Shown one piece after another: positions 20,691-30,580 of a stretch of 64,000 bases of DNA. Position 1 is the first letter of the stretch; each line of letters opens with the position of its first letter. Under the pieces are notes generated by a model, which was not told where the DNA came from, made no database searches, and worked only from the letters and a program-made list of their open reading frames with translations. This DNA comes from Zygnema cylindricum (taxonomy: Eukaryota > Streptophyta > Zygnematophyceae > Zygnematales > Zygnemataceae), in assembly GCA_037447655.1 (NCBI GenBank), contig JBBHKE010002310.1:87146-151145 (forward strand). Reading direction: 5' to 3'. The position numbers and the translations under genes are program-made.

Positions 20691-22208
20691 AAACTGGCTG
20701 GTATGCTGTTCAATTCCCTTAGTAAAGCAAAATGGAGATCAATGGAATTTGATGAAATTTGATTTGATTTGGTTTTGTTTGAGTTGACTTTGCTGAGTTT
20801 TTCTAATTTTTGGGAAAACTGTTGATGGTGTTTTATAAAGCGGTTATTGATGCTAGGATACCAAATTGAGCGGAAAAATATGAATCGAGGTACAAGCCGA
20901 TTCTCTATTAAGAACTTAAGGGCGCACATAGAAAAAATGTCACATTTGATTCAAATTTTGAGGCAATTTGCGTTTGGATATCCAGTGGTTTTGAGAATCT
21001 TGTTTTACAGTCTCTGATCGCAGTTAATTATGGTTTATCTAAATTATGGATTAACGTATTAGGATTCTGGCTTATGGTCATTTTTTCGTTTTTTTTTCCC
21101 TTTAGTTTAAGGTAGAAAGTTAAAACGTTTTATAAGTTATTAAGTTTAACAAGTGAATAAGCTAATAAGTCTAATAAGAATAATAAATGTAATAAGTTTA
21201 ATAGTTTTAATAAGTTGGTAAATTTAGAAGTTTAACAAGTTATTGTCTTGTCTTTGAACCACATGAATAACCTTGGGGCTTCTGTTACTTCACCAAGAAT
21301 TTGGTACTGATAAATGAGTAGGTTTAAAGTGTTAAGTTAATAAGTTTAACGATGGGACCCGTAGCAAGATAAAAATGCTAATAATTACATTGTTACATAA
21401 AATCAGGTAATGTGGGAATTTAGGATGAAGTTCGATGTCTTCTGAAAACATGTTTTTGTTGATGCTTGTGTGGAATGTGAATTCCTTTTCTTCTTTCCCT
21501 CCTATTATTTTTAAAGGCTGACTCAGAGGTGTAAGCTGACATTTTTATCGATTCTCCTTGATAGCAGTTTTAGTACATGACGACTTCTGGTTTTGCCTTG
21601 AAGTTTTGGTTGGATTTAATTTTTAATATAAAAATTCTTATATATTAGCTACTGTTGTTATCATGAGCAATTTCAACCTCAACTGTCGGGCAGTCTTTTA
21701 TCAATAAATGCATTAATCCTAGCCCTTTGTCCACTATTGGATTGCAATTGAGGTCGAGTCAAGCGAGTCGAGTTTAAGCAAGGGTTTGTTTCGCTCAATG
21801 GTTTTATTATAGTTTCTACTTTATAGTAAAACAGAGTTCTGTCATTGTGATGCTCAATGACTTGAATGGGTTTTTCTTGTTTTAATCCTTAAATTGCAGT
21901 TTATTGTATCGTATATCTTTTTTTGTATTGTAGTACATTGTATTGTATCTTATGTATTTTGCCGTAATGTTTTGTATTGTATTTTATGTATTTTGTTGTA
22001 ATATATTGTATTGTATTGTATGTAATTTGCTGTAATTCTTTCATATATTTAGTGTTTGTTTTTGAAGAACAAAACCAACACCCCTGTTCACTTACTGGTT
22101 TCGATAAATTAAAAAGGGTTGAAACTTCTTTGTTTTTTTATCTCTTAAAATTTGGGTTTAGTCTAGCTACCGACTAGTGATCGGCTGCTTCAAATTGGTG
22201 GTGTGCAG
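20691..22208. other. AT-rich host-like DNA, possibly intron or 5' region
   Basis: There is no retroelement motif. The plus strand is T-rich; 21130-21250 is a loose repeat of ATAAGTTTAAT-like words and 21900-22035 is built from TGTATTGTA/TTTTGTATTG words. The region ends TGTGTGCAG at 22208, which looks like a 3' splice site just before the ATG at 22221. It may be the intron or leader of the decayed gene at 22221-23262. Confidence 0.45.
21900..22035. repeat. TGTATTGTA-type low-complexity tract
   Basis: Repeated words TTGTATTGTA, TTATGTATTTTG and TAATATATTGTATTG over about 135 bases form an imperfect AT microsatellite in the host-like stretch. Confidence 0.75.
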
Positions 22209-22220
22209 GATTGTGCAAAT

Positions 22221-23262
22221 ATGGCGGAATATGGTGCGATTCTCAATATTGATTTTAATGAAGACACTAACATTATAGAAGAAAACCATTTTCTCGGAAC
22301 CTAATTCAACACCCAAAGAAGTATGACATCCACTCAACAAAGTCCTCTTATTAGCCCAAAACCGGAAGATGCTAAGTTATTAAAAAGGCCTTATAACGTG
22401 GAATCAACGAACTTCCTTGTAAATGCATGGGTGCAAACCCCAAAAGGGAGACAATAAATCTAACCAACCAAGAATGGCAAACCATCATAGTCAACAAAAT
22501 AAACGAGTTACAACGACATTTGGGGTATAGGAGCAGTGAATCCTCAAAAGGGAAATTGGACACCTTAAAGAAAAAATAAAAGATTTTGTAATGAAAAAAA
22601 GATCGTCTGGAACAGACATAATAAAATGGAGATACTTTGACATCCTACATTCGTTCTTACAGCATAGCAAAAAAGTTAATGGGGTGGATTTTAATTTTGA
22701 TGGAGGCATCTTTCACAATACAAAAAGAAGGAACACAGACAGTATGGGAGGAGGTGATGTTCAAAAAAATGACGAGGAAGCCATACCAAGCAACACTCTT
22801 GGAGGGGATGTCGATGAGGAAGAAGACGATGTGGTGGAGATACCACAATTCATTCCAAAACCACAAGTGCCGAAAGCTAATATCAATGACAGTAACAATG
22901 CACTTATTCAAACTGGAGGCTTTGATCCACCAACAACGAATACCCCACAATCGGACATCCCTGTATCCCCTAACAAAGACCTAAAAAAAACCAAAAAGGG
23001 GAGTGTTGAAGAAGAGGCAAACACCTCACAAGAGAACCAACCTGTCTCCGATAACAAAGTAGGGAAAAAAACCAAAATGCGTAGTGTTGAGGATGAGGTA
23101 AACACACATGCGCACGTGGTCGGTGTTTCAAAACGGAATAAAAAATGACGTCAATGAAGAACGGCTTATGTCAGAATAGATGTCTAACATGAAAAATACG
23201 ATCGAAAGCGAAGTGACAAAGTCTGGACAAGCTTTGGAGGTTATCGCTCAATCAAGCGGAGA
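22221..23262 (+). pseudogene. Decayed gene, possible trihelix/SANT-like protein
   Basis: A frame opens MAEYGAILNIDFNEDTNIIEE at 22221 after a splice-acceptor-like CAG and soon hits a stop. Later parts read TNQEWQTIIVNKINELQRHL, KDFVMKKRSSG and KWRYFDILHSFL, followed by an acidic region (DVDEEEDDVVEIP) and a repeat-like tail (KKTKKGSVEEE and KKTKMRSVEDE). The order and the KWRYFDIL motif recall trihelix/SANT-like DNA-binding proteins, including those carried by PIF/Harbinger transposons, but this is a weak resemblance. Stops and a frameshift near 22575 break it, and a family 1 LTR interrupts it at 23269. Confidence 0.35.
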
Positions 23263-23268
23263 AAAAAC

Positions 23269-24313
23269 TGTAGAAACTAAAGGATCTCTTTAGTATTTTC
23301 TAGGTTTAAACTTGTAAAGATAAAGTGCAGAAAAGAAGCAGAGGCATTCTGCCTCTAACTCCTCTCTTCAACTCCCACACTTGTCGCAATCACTAAAAGT
23401 TGGAGAGGGAGCTAGAGCCATGGCTGCGAATGCTATCCAAAAGAAGACATGCAGTAGTTTGGTATGTTTACTACAAAGGAACTTGATGGAACCAAGATTT
23501 GATCCTAGTACTTGCCGTCCATCAAAGTTGCCAATAGCCGGTAGCGTTATCCTATTAGTATAGGACTAATGCTAAATGCTATAAGGTTTGATAAGTATAT
23601 AAATGTTTACAAGTAGAATAATTCATTTAACGGTATATTAGGACATGATACAGTTTGTATTGCACGGGTTACGAAATATCTAGAAACGGATATCGCCCAT
23701 TTGTTTCAATTATGAAACAAATACCGCACAATTATATATTACGGCTAAGATTCAAAATCGGTTAAAATTCGACAATCGAGGTAAGCGCCGAAATCGCGAA
23801 ATGCGCACTTTGGCGTTTAATGGTCGAAGACACATCGCATGCCACGTGGCAAGATATCATTGGATGGCGACATCTCCGAAAAATATAAAACAAATCCGAA
23901 TCTGACACATGTCCACGAAATGGCCGTCGTACAATGGCCGTACAAAAAGTACACCGACACTTGTACCTTTCTGTACGTCACAGTATTTCGATTGGTGCCG
24001 TACGTCAGTAGATAGATTTTTAGAGAGAGATAGGACTTAGAAAAATTCAGCAAGTAGTCGCCTCTCTCCGAGAGAGCTTCTATACAAAATGTCAACTTTG
24101 ACCCACCATAACTTACAGCTCAAGGGAGCAAATTCAAAGATTCTTTTTGCTATCGACTCAAAGGAGTCTTCTTTTCAAAGAGGTGAAGTTATTCAGAGTT
24201 TTTATCTGTTAGGGTGGCAGTTATTCTTGTGGAAACACAAAGGCGTCAAGGTTATCCTAGGGGCTTCAAGTGAGCTGCCTACTCTGAGGACCAATGGAGG
24301 TCTCAGTGTTGCA
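23269..24313 (+). repeat. Family 1 LTR (5' LTR), subtype TGTAGAAACT
   Basis: 1045 bp from TGTAGAAACTAAAGG to ..CTCAGTGTTGCA, directly followed by a primer site. The left flank is AAAAC (23264-23268), the presumed target duplication; its partner is not found because the element's 3' half is missing. It has a T-arm-like hairpin on the minus strand (around 23490-23510), six GTAC motifs within 23929-24003, GATTGG (23990) and TATACAAA (24081). Confidence 0.9.
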
Positions 24314-24328
24314 GGTTATGGGCCCACC
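24314..24328 (+). other. Primer-binding site, exact plant iMet anticodon arm complement
   Basis: GGTTATGGGCCCACC follows the LTR without a gap. It is the reverse complement of GGTGGGCCCATAACC, the anticodon arm of plant initiator tRNA-Met including the CAT anticodon. The ATG at 24318-24320 is in frame with gag. Confidence 0.88.
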
Positions 24329-25513
24329 CTCTACGGTGCCCATATTTAATGGAACAAGCTTCATATATTGGGAAAGTATGATGATAGTTGCTCTATGTGA
24401 AAAGAAGTTTTCGGGGATAGTAAGTGGACTAGTGAGGCGTCCATGTAGTTCAACCATTCCTCTAAGGTTTGGGGGAAGCAGGTTTACCAGAAAAGCAGAT
24501 CTAGCTCCACCGGAGGATTTGGAGGACGTGTAGAGCATTGTGATGGAAAAAAAGAAAGACAATGAGATAACTACACAGATAGCAACACCTATCGCAACCG
24601 GTTCTGCGTTCATGTCACCTATTCCGAGGAATGAGGAAAATGATGTTGATACTTGGGACTACAACAACATGGCGGCAAAACACTTCATTCTCCGCCATCT
24701 TACTCAAGGACTTGCATCTCCTCATTTGCAGGTGGAATGGGCATCCGATCTATGGATTGCCCTCATAGAGATGTATCGAAGTAGTACAATTCCGCAGTAG
24801 CAATTGGTTGATCAAAAGATAGATGTATATGCATACAAAGGGGGAAAAATGCTAGACTTTTGTAATGAGCTTGCAACCCTTTTCATGGAACTAGAGAGTG
24901 CTAGACAGGTAGAAACACAAAAGATGAAGGTTAACTGCCTGCTTATGATGTTAGCGGATGACTCTTAAAACATAGTCAACCGTGTGCAAGATTTGTCGGA
25001 CTCTAAGTGGATCTGGAATTCTGTGGTAGGGATGATTCTCGTCCGAGAGAATACAATAGAGATCCGGAGGGGAGGGAAGAGTGGACAAGCTTTTGCAATA
25101 GGAACTGATTGGAGGAGCAAGGATCCCTAAATTTCAGTAGGAAACTATGGAGGAGGAGGACAGAAAACTCAGTCCGCTGAATCCGGACCGAGGGTCTCAA
25201 AGGGGTTGTTTAACTTTTGCAAGAAACCAGGACACTATATGGCAAAGTGTACTAAGCTAACTGAACTTTGGTTAAAGGAGGGGCAGACCGGTGGACCCCC
25301 AAGAGGAAACAAAAAGGCCCTTGTGACACAGGTACATGAGGTGGAATCTGAGGATGAGGACGATCAGCTCCTATTGGATGAGGAGTTGGAGGCGAAAAAC
25401 GATGTCGAAATCCCACCAAAGCAAAAATGTGCTTTCGGTGGATTGACAGGTGAAGCAGACTGGATTGCATCCTCCATGCACATGTGTAAGGATAAACACC
25501 TTTCACTAAGATA
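24318..25513 (+). pseudogene. copia gag (family 1)
   Basis: The frame starts in the primer site with MGPPSTVPIFNGTSFIYWES and runs to a TAG at 24531; it reopens at ATG 24540 (MEKKKDNEITTQ..), passes NNMAAKHFILRHLTQG and meets another TAG at 24798. MLDFCNELATLFMELESA and a basic Gly-rich part follow. The zinc knuckle reads FNFCKKPGHYMAKC: the first Cys is Phe. At the start of the protease, WIA joins directly to SSMHMCKDKH, so the DSG active site is deleted. Gag would package the RNA. Confidence 0.88.
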
Positions 25514-25878
25514 AGAAAGATTCACCCACCGTAGAGATAGAGTACAAGGATGGGAGGATAGTCACTACTACTTTTGTAGGATCGGTAGATGTGAAAGTGT
25601 TAGTAGAAGGAAAGACATCCATAGTTACATTCTCCGATCTATTGTTTATTCCGGAGTTGAACAAAAACCTCATCTCTACATCTGTATTAGACGATAAGGG
25701 TTTTGATACTAGCATTAGGAAAGGAGTCTTTACTGCTAATTTTGAGGAGGAAGTTTATTTCACTACTGGAAAAAGTAGCCAAGGGATGTTTAGGATGATT
25801 CTAAACAATGAAAAGAGGAAATTTTATTTTGCTGGTGTTCATGATATAATGTTGTGGCATAAGAGGCTTGGGTATGTG
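25514..25878 (+). pseudogene. Protease C-terminus and start of integrase (family 1)
   Basis: Reads VKVLVEGKTSIVTFSDLLF, IPELNKNLISTSVLDDKGF, GMFRMILNNEKRKF and VHDIMLWHKRLGYV. The last is the first His pair of the integrase HHCC zinc finger. The frame is cut here by the solo LTR at 25879 and resumes at 26930. Confidence 0.88.
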
Positions 25879-26924
25879 TGTTGTTTTGAAAAGTTTGTTT
25901 TGTGTGTACGCAACATTTTGTGCGCTTAGGACAGTTAGAGCATAATAAAATTTAATGTGGAGGTTCGAATGGATCCACGGATTGGGGGAGCGAAAGTACG
26001 GATAAAACGAAAGTGACGTTAGGGAGTCGGTGAGTGGCGTGAATAAGCATTGAGAAGTGGACGGGGGATCGCAAAACGATATGATGTGAAATGAACGAAA
26101 TGTTGAAATATACGCCGCCGGTAGGCGTATGACGCGACAAACAACGCAGCTGCTATTTGTATGATCCGGACAACGCAGCTGACGCAGCTACAGATAATAT
26201 GAATATGATATGGTACGGGACAACGCAACTGCGATTGGTATGAATCAAGTCGGCGGACGAAGATTCATAAGAAAATCTTAAGTAACTTAGCAAGTTGACG
26301 CCTAGTATGCTGATTTTGCAGAGGTGTCGGTGTAAATATTATGTAAAACTGAGGTTTGTCTTTTTGCTAATTAGTTTATTAGTGTAGATTTGTTCATTCT
26401 TGACATACCTCAAATTATCCGGGTATACTCACAACAGTTTAGGTAGATGGAATATACCGTATGGCTGGTATGCCTTCGTACATTCACTAGTGAACTCAAT
26501 GAGTATAACTTGTAGGACTTAGATTATTTTGAGTATCACAGTTGAGTTAATCAAAGACATGGCAAACTGTTTTACTGCAACTTTGACCTGTTAGTGTGAT
26601 CACTCTGGTTGTTACTTTGATGTGAAACTTTGTGGATGTAAACTATGATTTAGAAAATATATGTGTGTGTAGTTTTAGTTTATTCTGTTGTTTCTGTAGA
26701 TTATAGTGAGTAGTCTACGTGGTTAGTTATCTTTTGAATGCCATTGTGGATTTGGCTATAACTTTGGGAAGTTGCAGTGTCTAGGATATACTACAAATTC
26801 GTGCAATTTGAGATGGTTTTGTTTATTGCAGAGTAATGTGTGTTGTCTGAAACACAATTGTTTTGGGGGATAGTCTATGGTGCTTCCGAGAGTAATCCAT
26901 GGCTGAAATAGGCTATGGACAACA
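25879..26924 (+). mobile_element. Family 4 solo LTR in integrase, TSD ATGTG
   Basis: 1046 bp from TGTTGTTTTGAAAAG to GGCTATGGACAACA. ATGTG is present at 25874-25878 and again at 26925-26929; removing the LTR and one ATGTG restores the order seen at 51335-51365. It contains ACGCAGCTG-type words around 26140-26235 and GGTGTAAATATT (26329-26340). With no internal region left, it is a solo LTR, younger than its host element. Confidence 0.94.
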
Positions 26925-26929
26925 ATGTG

Positions 26930-27303
26930 AATCTCGATAAGTTAAGAGAGATGAAAAAGATGGGAGTAGTAGAAAGCATTTAGTTCGGTGAGAGTGAGAA
27001 TCTAAGTGATTTTAGTGGATGTGCTCAAGGTAAATCACATAGGTTACCCTTCCCAAAAATTGCCACCTATAAGGGAGAAAAGATTCTAGATTTAGTACAC
27101 ATAGGTATTTGGGGACCAGCCAAAGTGCCTTCACCCGGGGGGAAGAGATTTATGATGAATATCACCGATGATTGGTCTTGGTATTCCAAGGTATATTTTT
27201 TGAATAATAAGTCAGAGGCTCAAGAATGTTTTAGAAAATATAAGGAAGGGAGTGAAAAACTCCATAAAACCCCAATCAAGAGAGTAAGGAGTGACAATGG
27301 TGA
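26930..27303 (+). pseudogene. copia integrase core, continued (family 1)
   Basis: Reads LREMKKMGVVES, then CAQGKSHRLPFPK, the HTDIWGP equivalent as HIGIWGP (catalytic Asp to Gly), ITDDWSWYSKVYF and VRSDNGE. At 27303 the alignment to other copies breaks in the middle of the SDNGGEY motif. Early stops include one at SI*FG near 26983. Confidence 0.85.
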
Positions 27304-28195
27304 GGCACCCCAACCAATTTTTATGACTCCATGCCGTCTTGTCCAAGTCCTGTCCAAACGTCTACCACAAGTTTTTCACTGTTCCAAACCCCAACCTGTT
27401 CCTTACTCACTCTGAAACAACCCTATAATTTTAAACGTCCCAAACCAGACACATCTCAACGCCTTTATCCGTGCTCACACCGGGACACATCACCAATGGT
27501 GCCAAATCCAAAGCAGAAAACCAAGTTAAATGAGGATGTGATGGAGGGATGGGGGTTGAAATGAGCTATAATCTGGGGTGGAAGAGGAGACGGTAGTACG
27601 GGAGCATGGATAGAAGGAAGTTTGATTTTGAGAAAGAAAAATTCTAGGATTTTGAGCCTTAACCATCCGTGTTTCGCAGAAGACGCATTCTCAGGAATGA
27701 AATCGATCAGAAAGACTTTGCCAAGGAAAACCTGGATAACTCTACCCAAACGGGGTGGAAATGGGAAGCCGATTGTTCGAAGAACTATCGGAACCATCTA
27801 TTCCTGAAACATTTTGATAGGAGAAGCACAAAAAGGTTAAGAAAACGTGCACAACAAGGTAACAAAATCCATCTTATCCGGAAGGAACCCCGACGGCGAA
27901 GAGTAATGTAATTCCATCTAGAAAGCGAAACTCGGCAAAGACAAACCATCAATTTGGTGATGGCCCACCGCGGGCGTACCATACTGGGACCCGTGATTGT
28001 CCACCTAACCCAAACCCCAAGTGGGTAGTTCAAATTCAAAAAAACCCGCATAACAATCATCGAGAGCTGCTGCCCCGCCAGTGGCAAGCGGATAACAGTA
28101 GGGAATCGACCACGGGAAACCTCAGACTGCCGCCGATTTCCCAACCCATAATTTCACCGGGCAATACAAGAATGGAGGCACTGATGAATCAAGAC
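27304..28195 (+). pseudogene. Strongly diverged integrase-to-RT linker
   Basis: The second half still follows the order of the intact linker at 63550-63960: GATTGTTCGAAG.., CCATCTATTCC, AACAAGGTAACAAAA, GTCCACCTAACC, AAGTGGGTAGTTCAAATT and GGGAATCGAC. It carries far more substitutions and small indels than the sequence on either side. 27304-27600 has only scattered matches. No frame can be traced. Confidence 0.55.
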
Positions 28196-28624
28196 AACCT
28201 TTTTGCATAGAGAATTGGAAGAGGAGATATTCATGCAACAACCTGAAGGATTTGTGGAGCGAGGAGAGGAGAGTAAGGTATGCCAGCTGATTAATCCTCT
28301 TAATAGTTTGAAACAGGCGCTTGGAAAATGGAATAAGATGCTTGATGAGTTTCTTACCGGTCTGGGATATATCTGGATGAGCTCAGATCACTCAATCTAT
28401 GTTTTAGAAGATGAGGAAGGTGATATTATTATTGCAGTTTATATTGATAATTTGTTTATTCTAAGTAAATCAATGGACAAAATTAGTAAACTGAAAACGG
28501 ATCTTAAGGGGAGATTTGAGATGAAGGATATGAGGGAGGCAAGATTTATTTTGGGAATTGAAGTAGAAAGGGATTGAGAAATAAAGATTATAAGACTAAC
28601 TCAAAAATAAGCAATAGAAAGCAT
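28196..28624 (+). pseudogene. copia RT fragment (family 1), YIDN active site
   Basis: Reads MHRELEEEIFMQQPEGF, QALGKWNKMLDEFLTGLGYI, IAVYIDNLFILSKSMDKI and MKDMREARFILGIEVERD. The catalytic YVDD is YIDN, losing the second Asp; 53140-53175 has the same change. The fragment ends at GGAAAAG (28634), where an inverted fragment of another element begins. Confidence 0.87.
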
Positions 28625-29297
28625 GTTGGAAAAGATTCTACATTCTTGCTAAACTGTGGAATGTAAAGAACATCTGACAGTGTTACAATTAAAGCCTTTC
28701 CATCAACTAGAACTTTTAAATCAACCGATCCAACAAGACTTGTGGTTTTTACTCTACCATCTGCATACTCTTTCTCAACTGTTGGAATTTTTCTTAATTT
28801 AGTTAACCACCTCTTATCCTTGTACATATGCATAGAGGTTTTGAGTCTATGATCCACCCATCCTCAAGTGCATCCCTCTTACCTCCGAAAGCACACTATT
28901 ATCTCAATAGAATGTCTGCATGCTTCTTAGTTGTTTTTGGTTTAAGAAGAAGCTCCTCAAGTTCCTCTTCCGATTCGGTTACGTCATCTTCTTCCTCGTC
29001 ATGAACTTCAGTGAGAAAAGCCTTTTTCTTTCCTCCATATTTTGAGGAACCTTGTCCATCTTTTAATTGGATTTCTGCAAGCTTTACACAATCTGCTATA
29101 TAATGTCCTATTTTGTTGCATAAGCGACATAATCCACCTCGAGGAGCTCCTCTCCCTTGTCGATCAAATCTGCCACCTCCTTGTCTCTTTCCTCCAAAGT
29201 TTCGATAGGGATCCTTTCCCTTTTCCTCTTCTTACTTCCGCCAATCAGATCCTACAACCAATGCTTGAACACTCAGACTTCCTCTTCTAAGTTCTAT
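28625..29297 (-). pseudogene. Inverted protease/gag fragment next to the assembly gap
   Basis: From about 28637 the minus strand encodes SMHMYKDKRWLTKLRKIP and the gag C-terminus with the zinc knuckle, nearly identical to 16700-17350 and 41290-41946. It runs into the N gap at ..AGTTCTAT, where the other copies continue GGTACTCTC. Its orientation is opposite to the elements on both sides. Confidence 0.85.
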
Positions 29298-29307
29298 NNN
29301 NNNNNNN
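29298..29307. other. Assembly gap, 10 N
   Basis: Ten N characters. True distance and adjacency across this point are unknown; the sequences on the two sides are unrelated in orientation and domain. Confidence 1.
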
Positions 29308-30580
29308 TAAGACAACACCTAATAAACTATGTTAAAAGACTACGACTTGAGGGAGTAGAGAGTTTATTAGGAGTTTGAGCATTCTCCACATGAGAGGGGG
29401 TAATAGTGAGGAACAAAAGAATTACCCCCAAAGCACGTTGAAGAGTGAGGTTCGAAACTTAAGAAATTTCATAAAACCACAAAGATCACAGACTTCCTTT
29501 CCCAAAACTGCCACATATAGAGGTGAGAAAGTACTAGATCTGGTCCACACAGATATATGGGGACCAGCAAGAGTACCTTTGGTTGGGGGGAAGAGGTATA
29601 TGCTGAAAATTAGTGATGATTGGTCCAAATATTCTAAAGTATACTTCTTAAAAACAAAGTCTGAAACACCAAAATACTTTAAAGAATTCAAAGCTTGGAG
29701 TGAGAAGTTGCACGAAACCCCCATTAAGAAAACAAGGAGTGATAATGGGGGAGAGTACACCTCTTACGAGTTTGAGGATTATTTGAGAGATGAGGGAGTT
29801 CAGCATCAGAAAATTGTATCAAATAATCCACAACAGAATGGTGTAGCTGAGAGGTTGAACCGGACTTTAGGAGATAGTGTATGCAGTATGTTAGCAGATA
29901 AGAAAATAGGAAGAAGAATTTGGGTAGAAGCCATGAAATTTGCTAACTACATTAAAAATAGAGTCCTCACTACAGCTGTTAAAGGGATGACCCCTTATGA
30001 GAGATAGGTTGGAAGGAAACCATATATCTCTCACTTGAAAGTATTCGGTAATCAAGTTTACAGTCTTGACACAGATAAGAAAAACTGGAAACTAGATGCT
30101 AAAGGGAAACCAGGATATTTTGTGGTATAAGACGAGGATGTCAAGAGATATAGAGTCCATGACTTAGCTAAACAAGATATCAATTTGGTAAAACATCTTA
30201 TTATCATAAATGAAGGGAAGTCTTTTGATCCCTTCAAATACACTAAGAAAATCAGAATCAGCTTTGAGGCCGAGAGTGAGGAGGACTCAGATCATCCCAG
30301 AAGGGACACTAGTGAAAAAATGATTGCAGATCCAGGGGAGATAAAAGATGGGGGAGATATACTGGAATCCCCTCATATTCCTACACACTTTGAGGAGAGA
30401 GAGGAAGAAGAGTCAAAATCGGTTTCCATGGATAGGGGAGCTGATGAGACAGTGCGGAGGAATACAAAACTTCCCTCCATTCTAGCTTCACACTTTGAGG
30501 GAGGACAGAGGAGCAGCAAAAGGCTTCAAGAAAAACAGGTTGCTCACAAGGTAACAAAGCTTTCTCATCCAGATGAGCCT
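29308..30580 (+). pseudogene. copia integrase with intact DDE residues (family 1)
   Basis: After a decayed start, an open stretch of 210 codons (29375-30007) reads HTDIWGPARVP, ISDDWSKYSKVYF, RSDNGGEYTSYEFEDYL and PQQNGVAERLNRTLGD: all three catalytic residues (D, D, E) are present. A single TAG at 30006 (PYER*VG) precedes the C-terminal part. The linker 30185-30583 is acidic and Ser/Glu-rich (EAESEEDSDHPRRD), ending KRLQEKQVAHKVTKLSHP. The HHCC zinc finger is cut by the gap or mutated. Confidence 0.88.
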
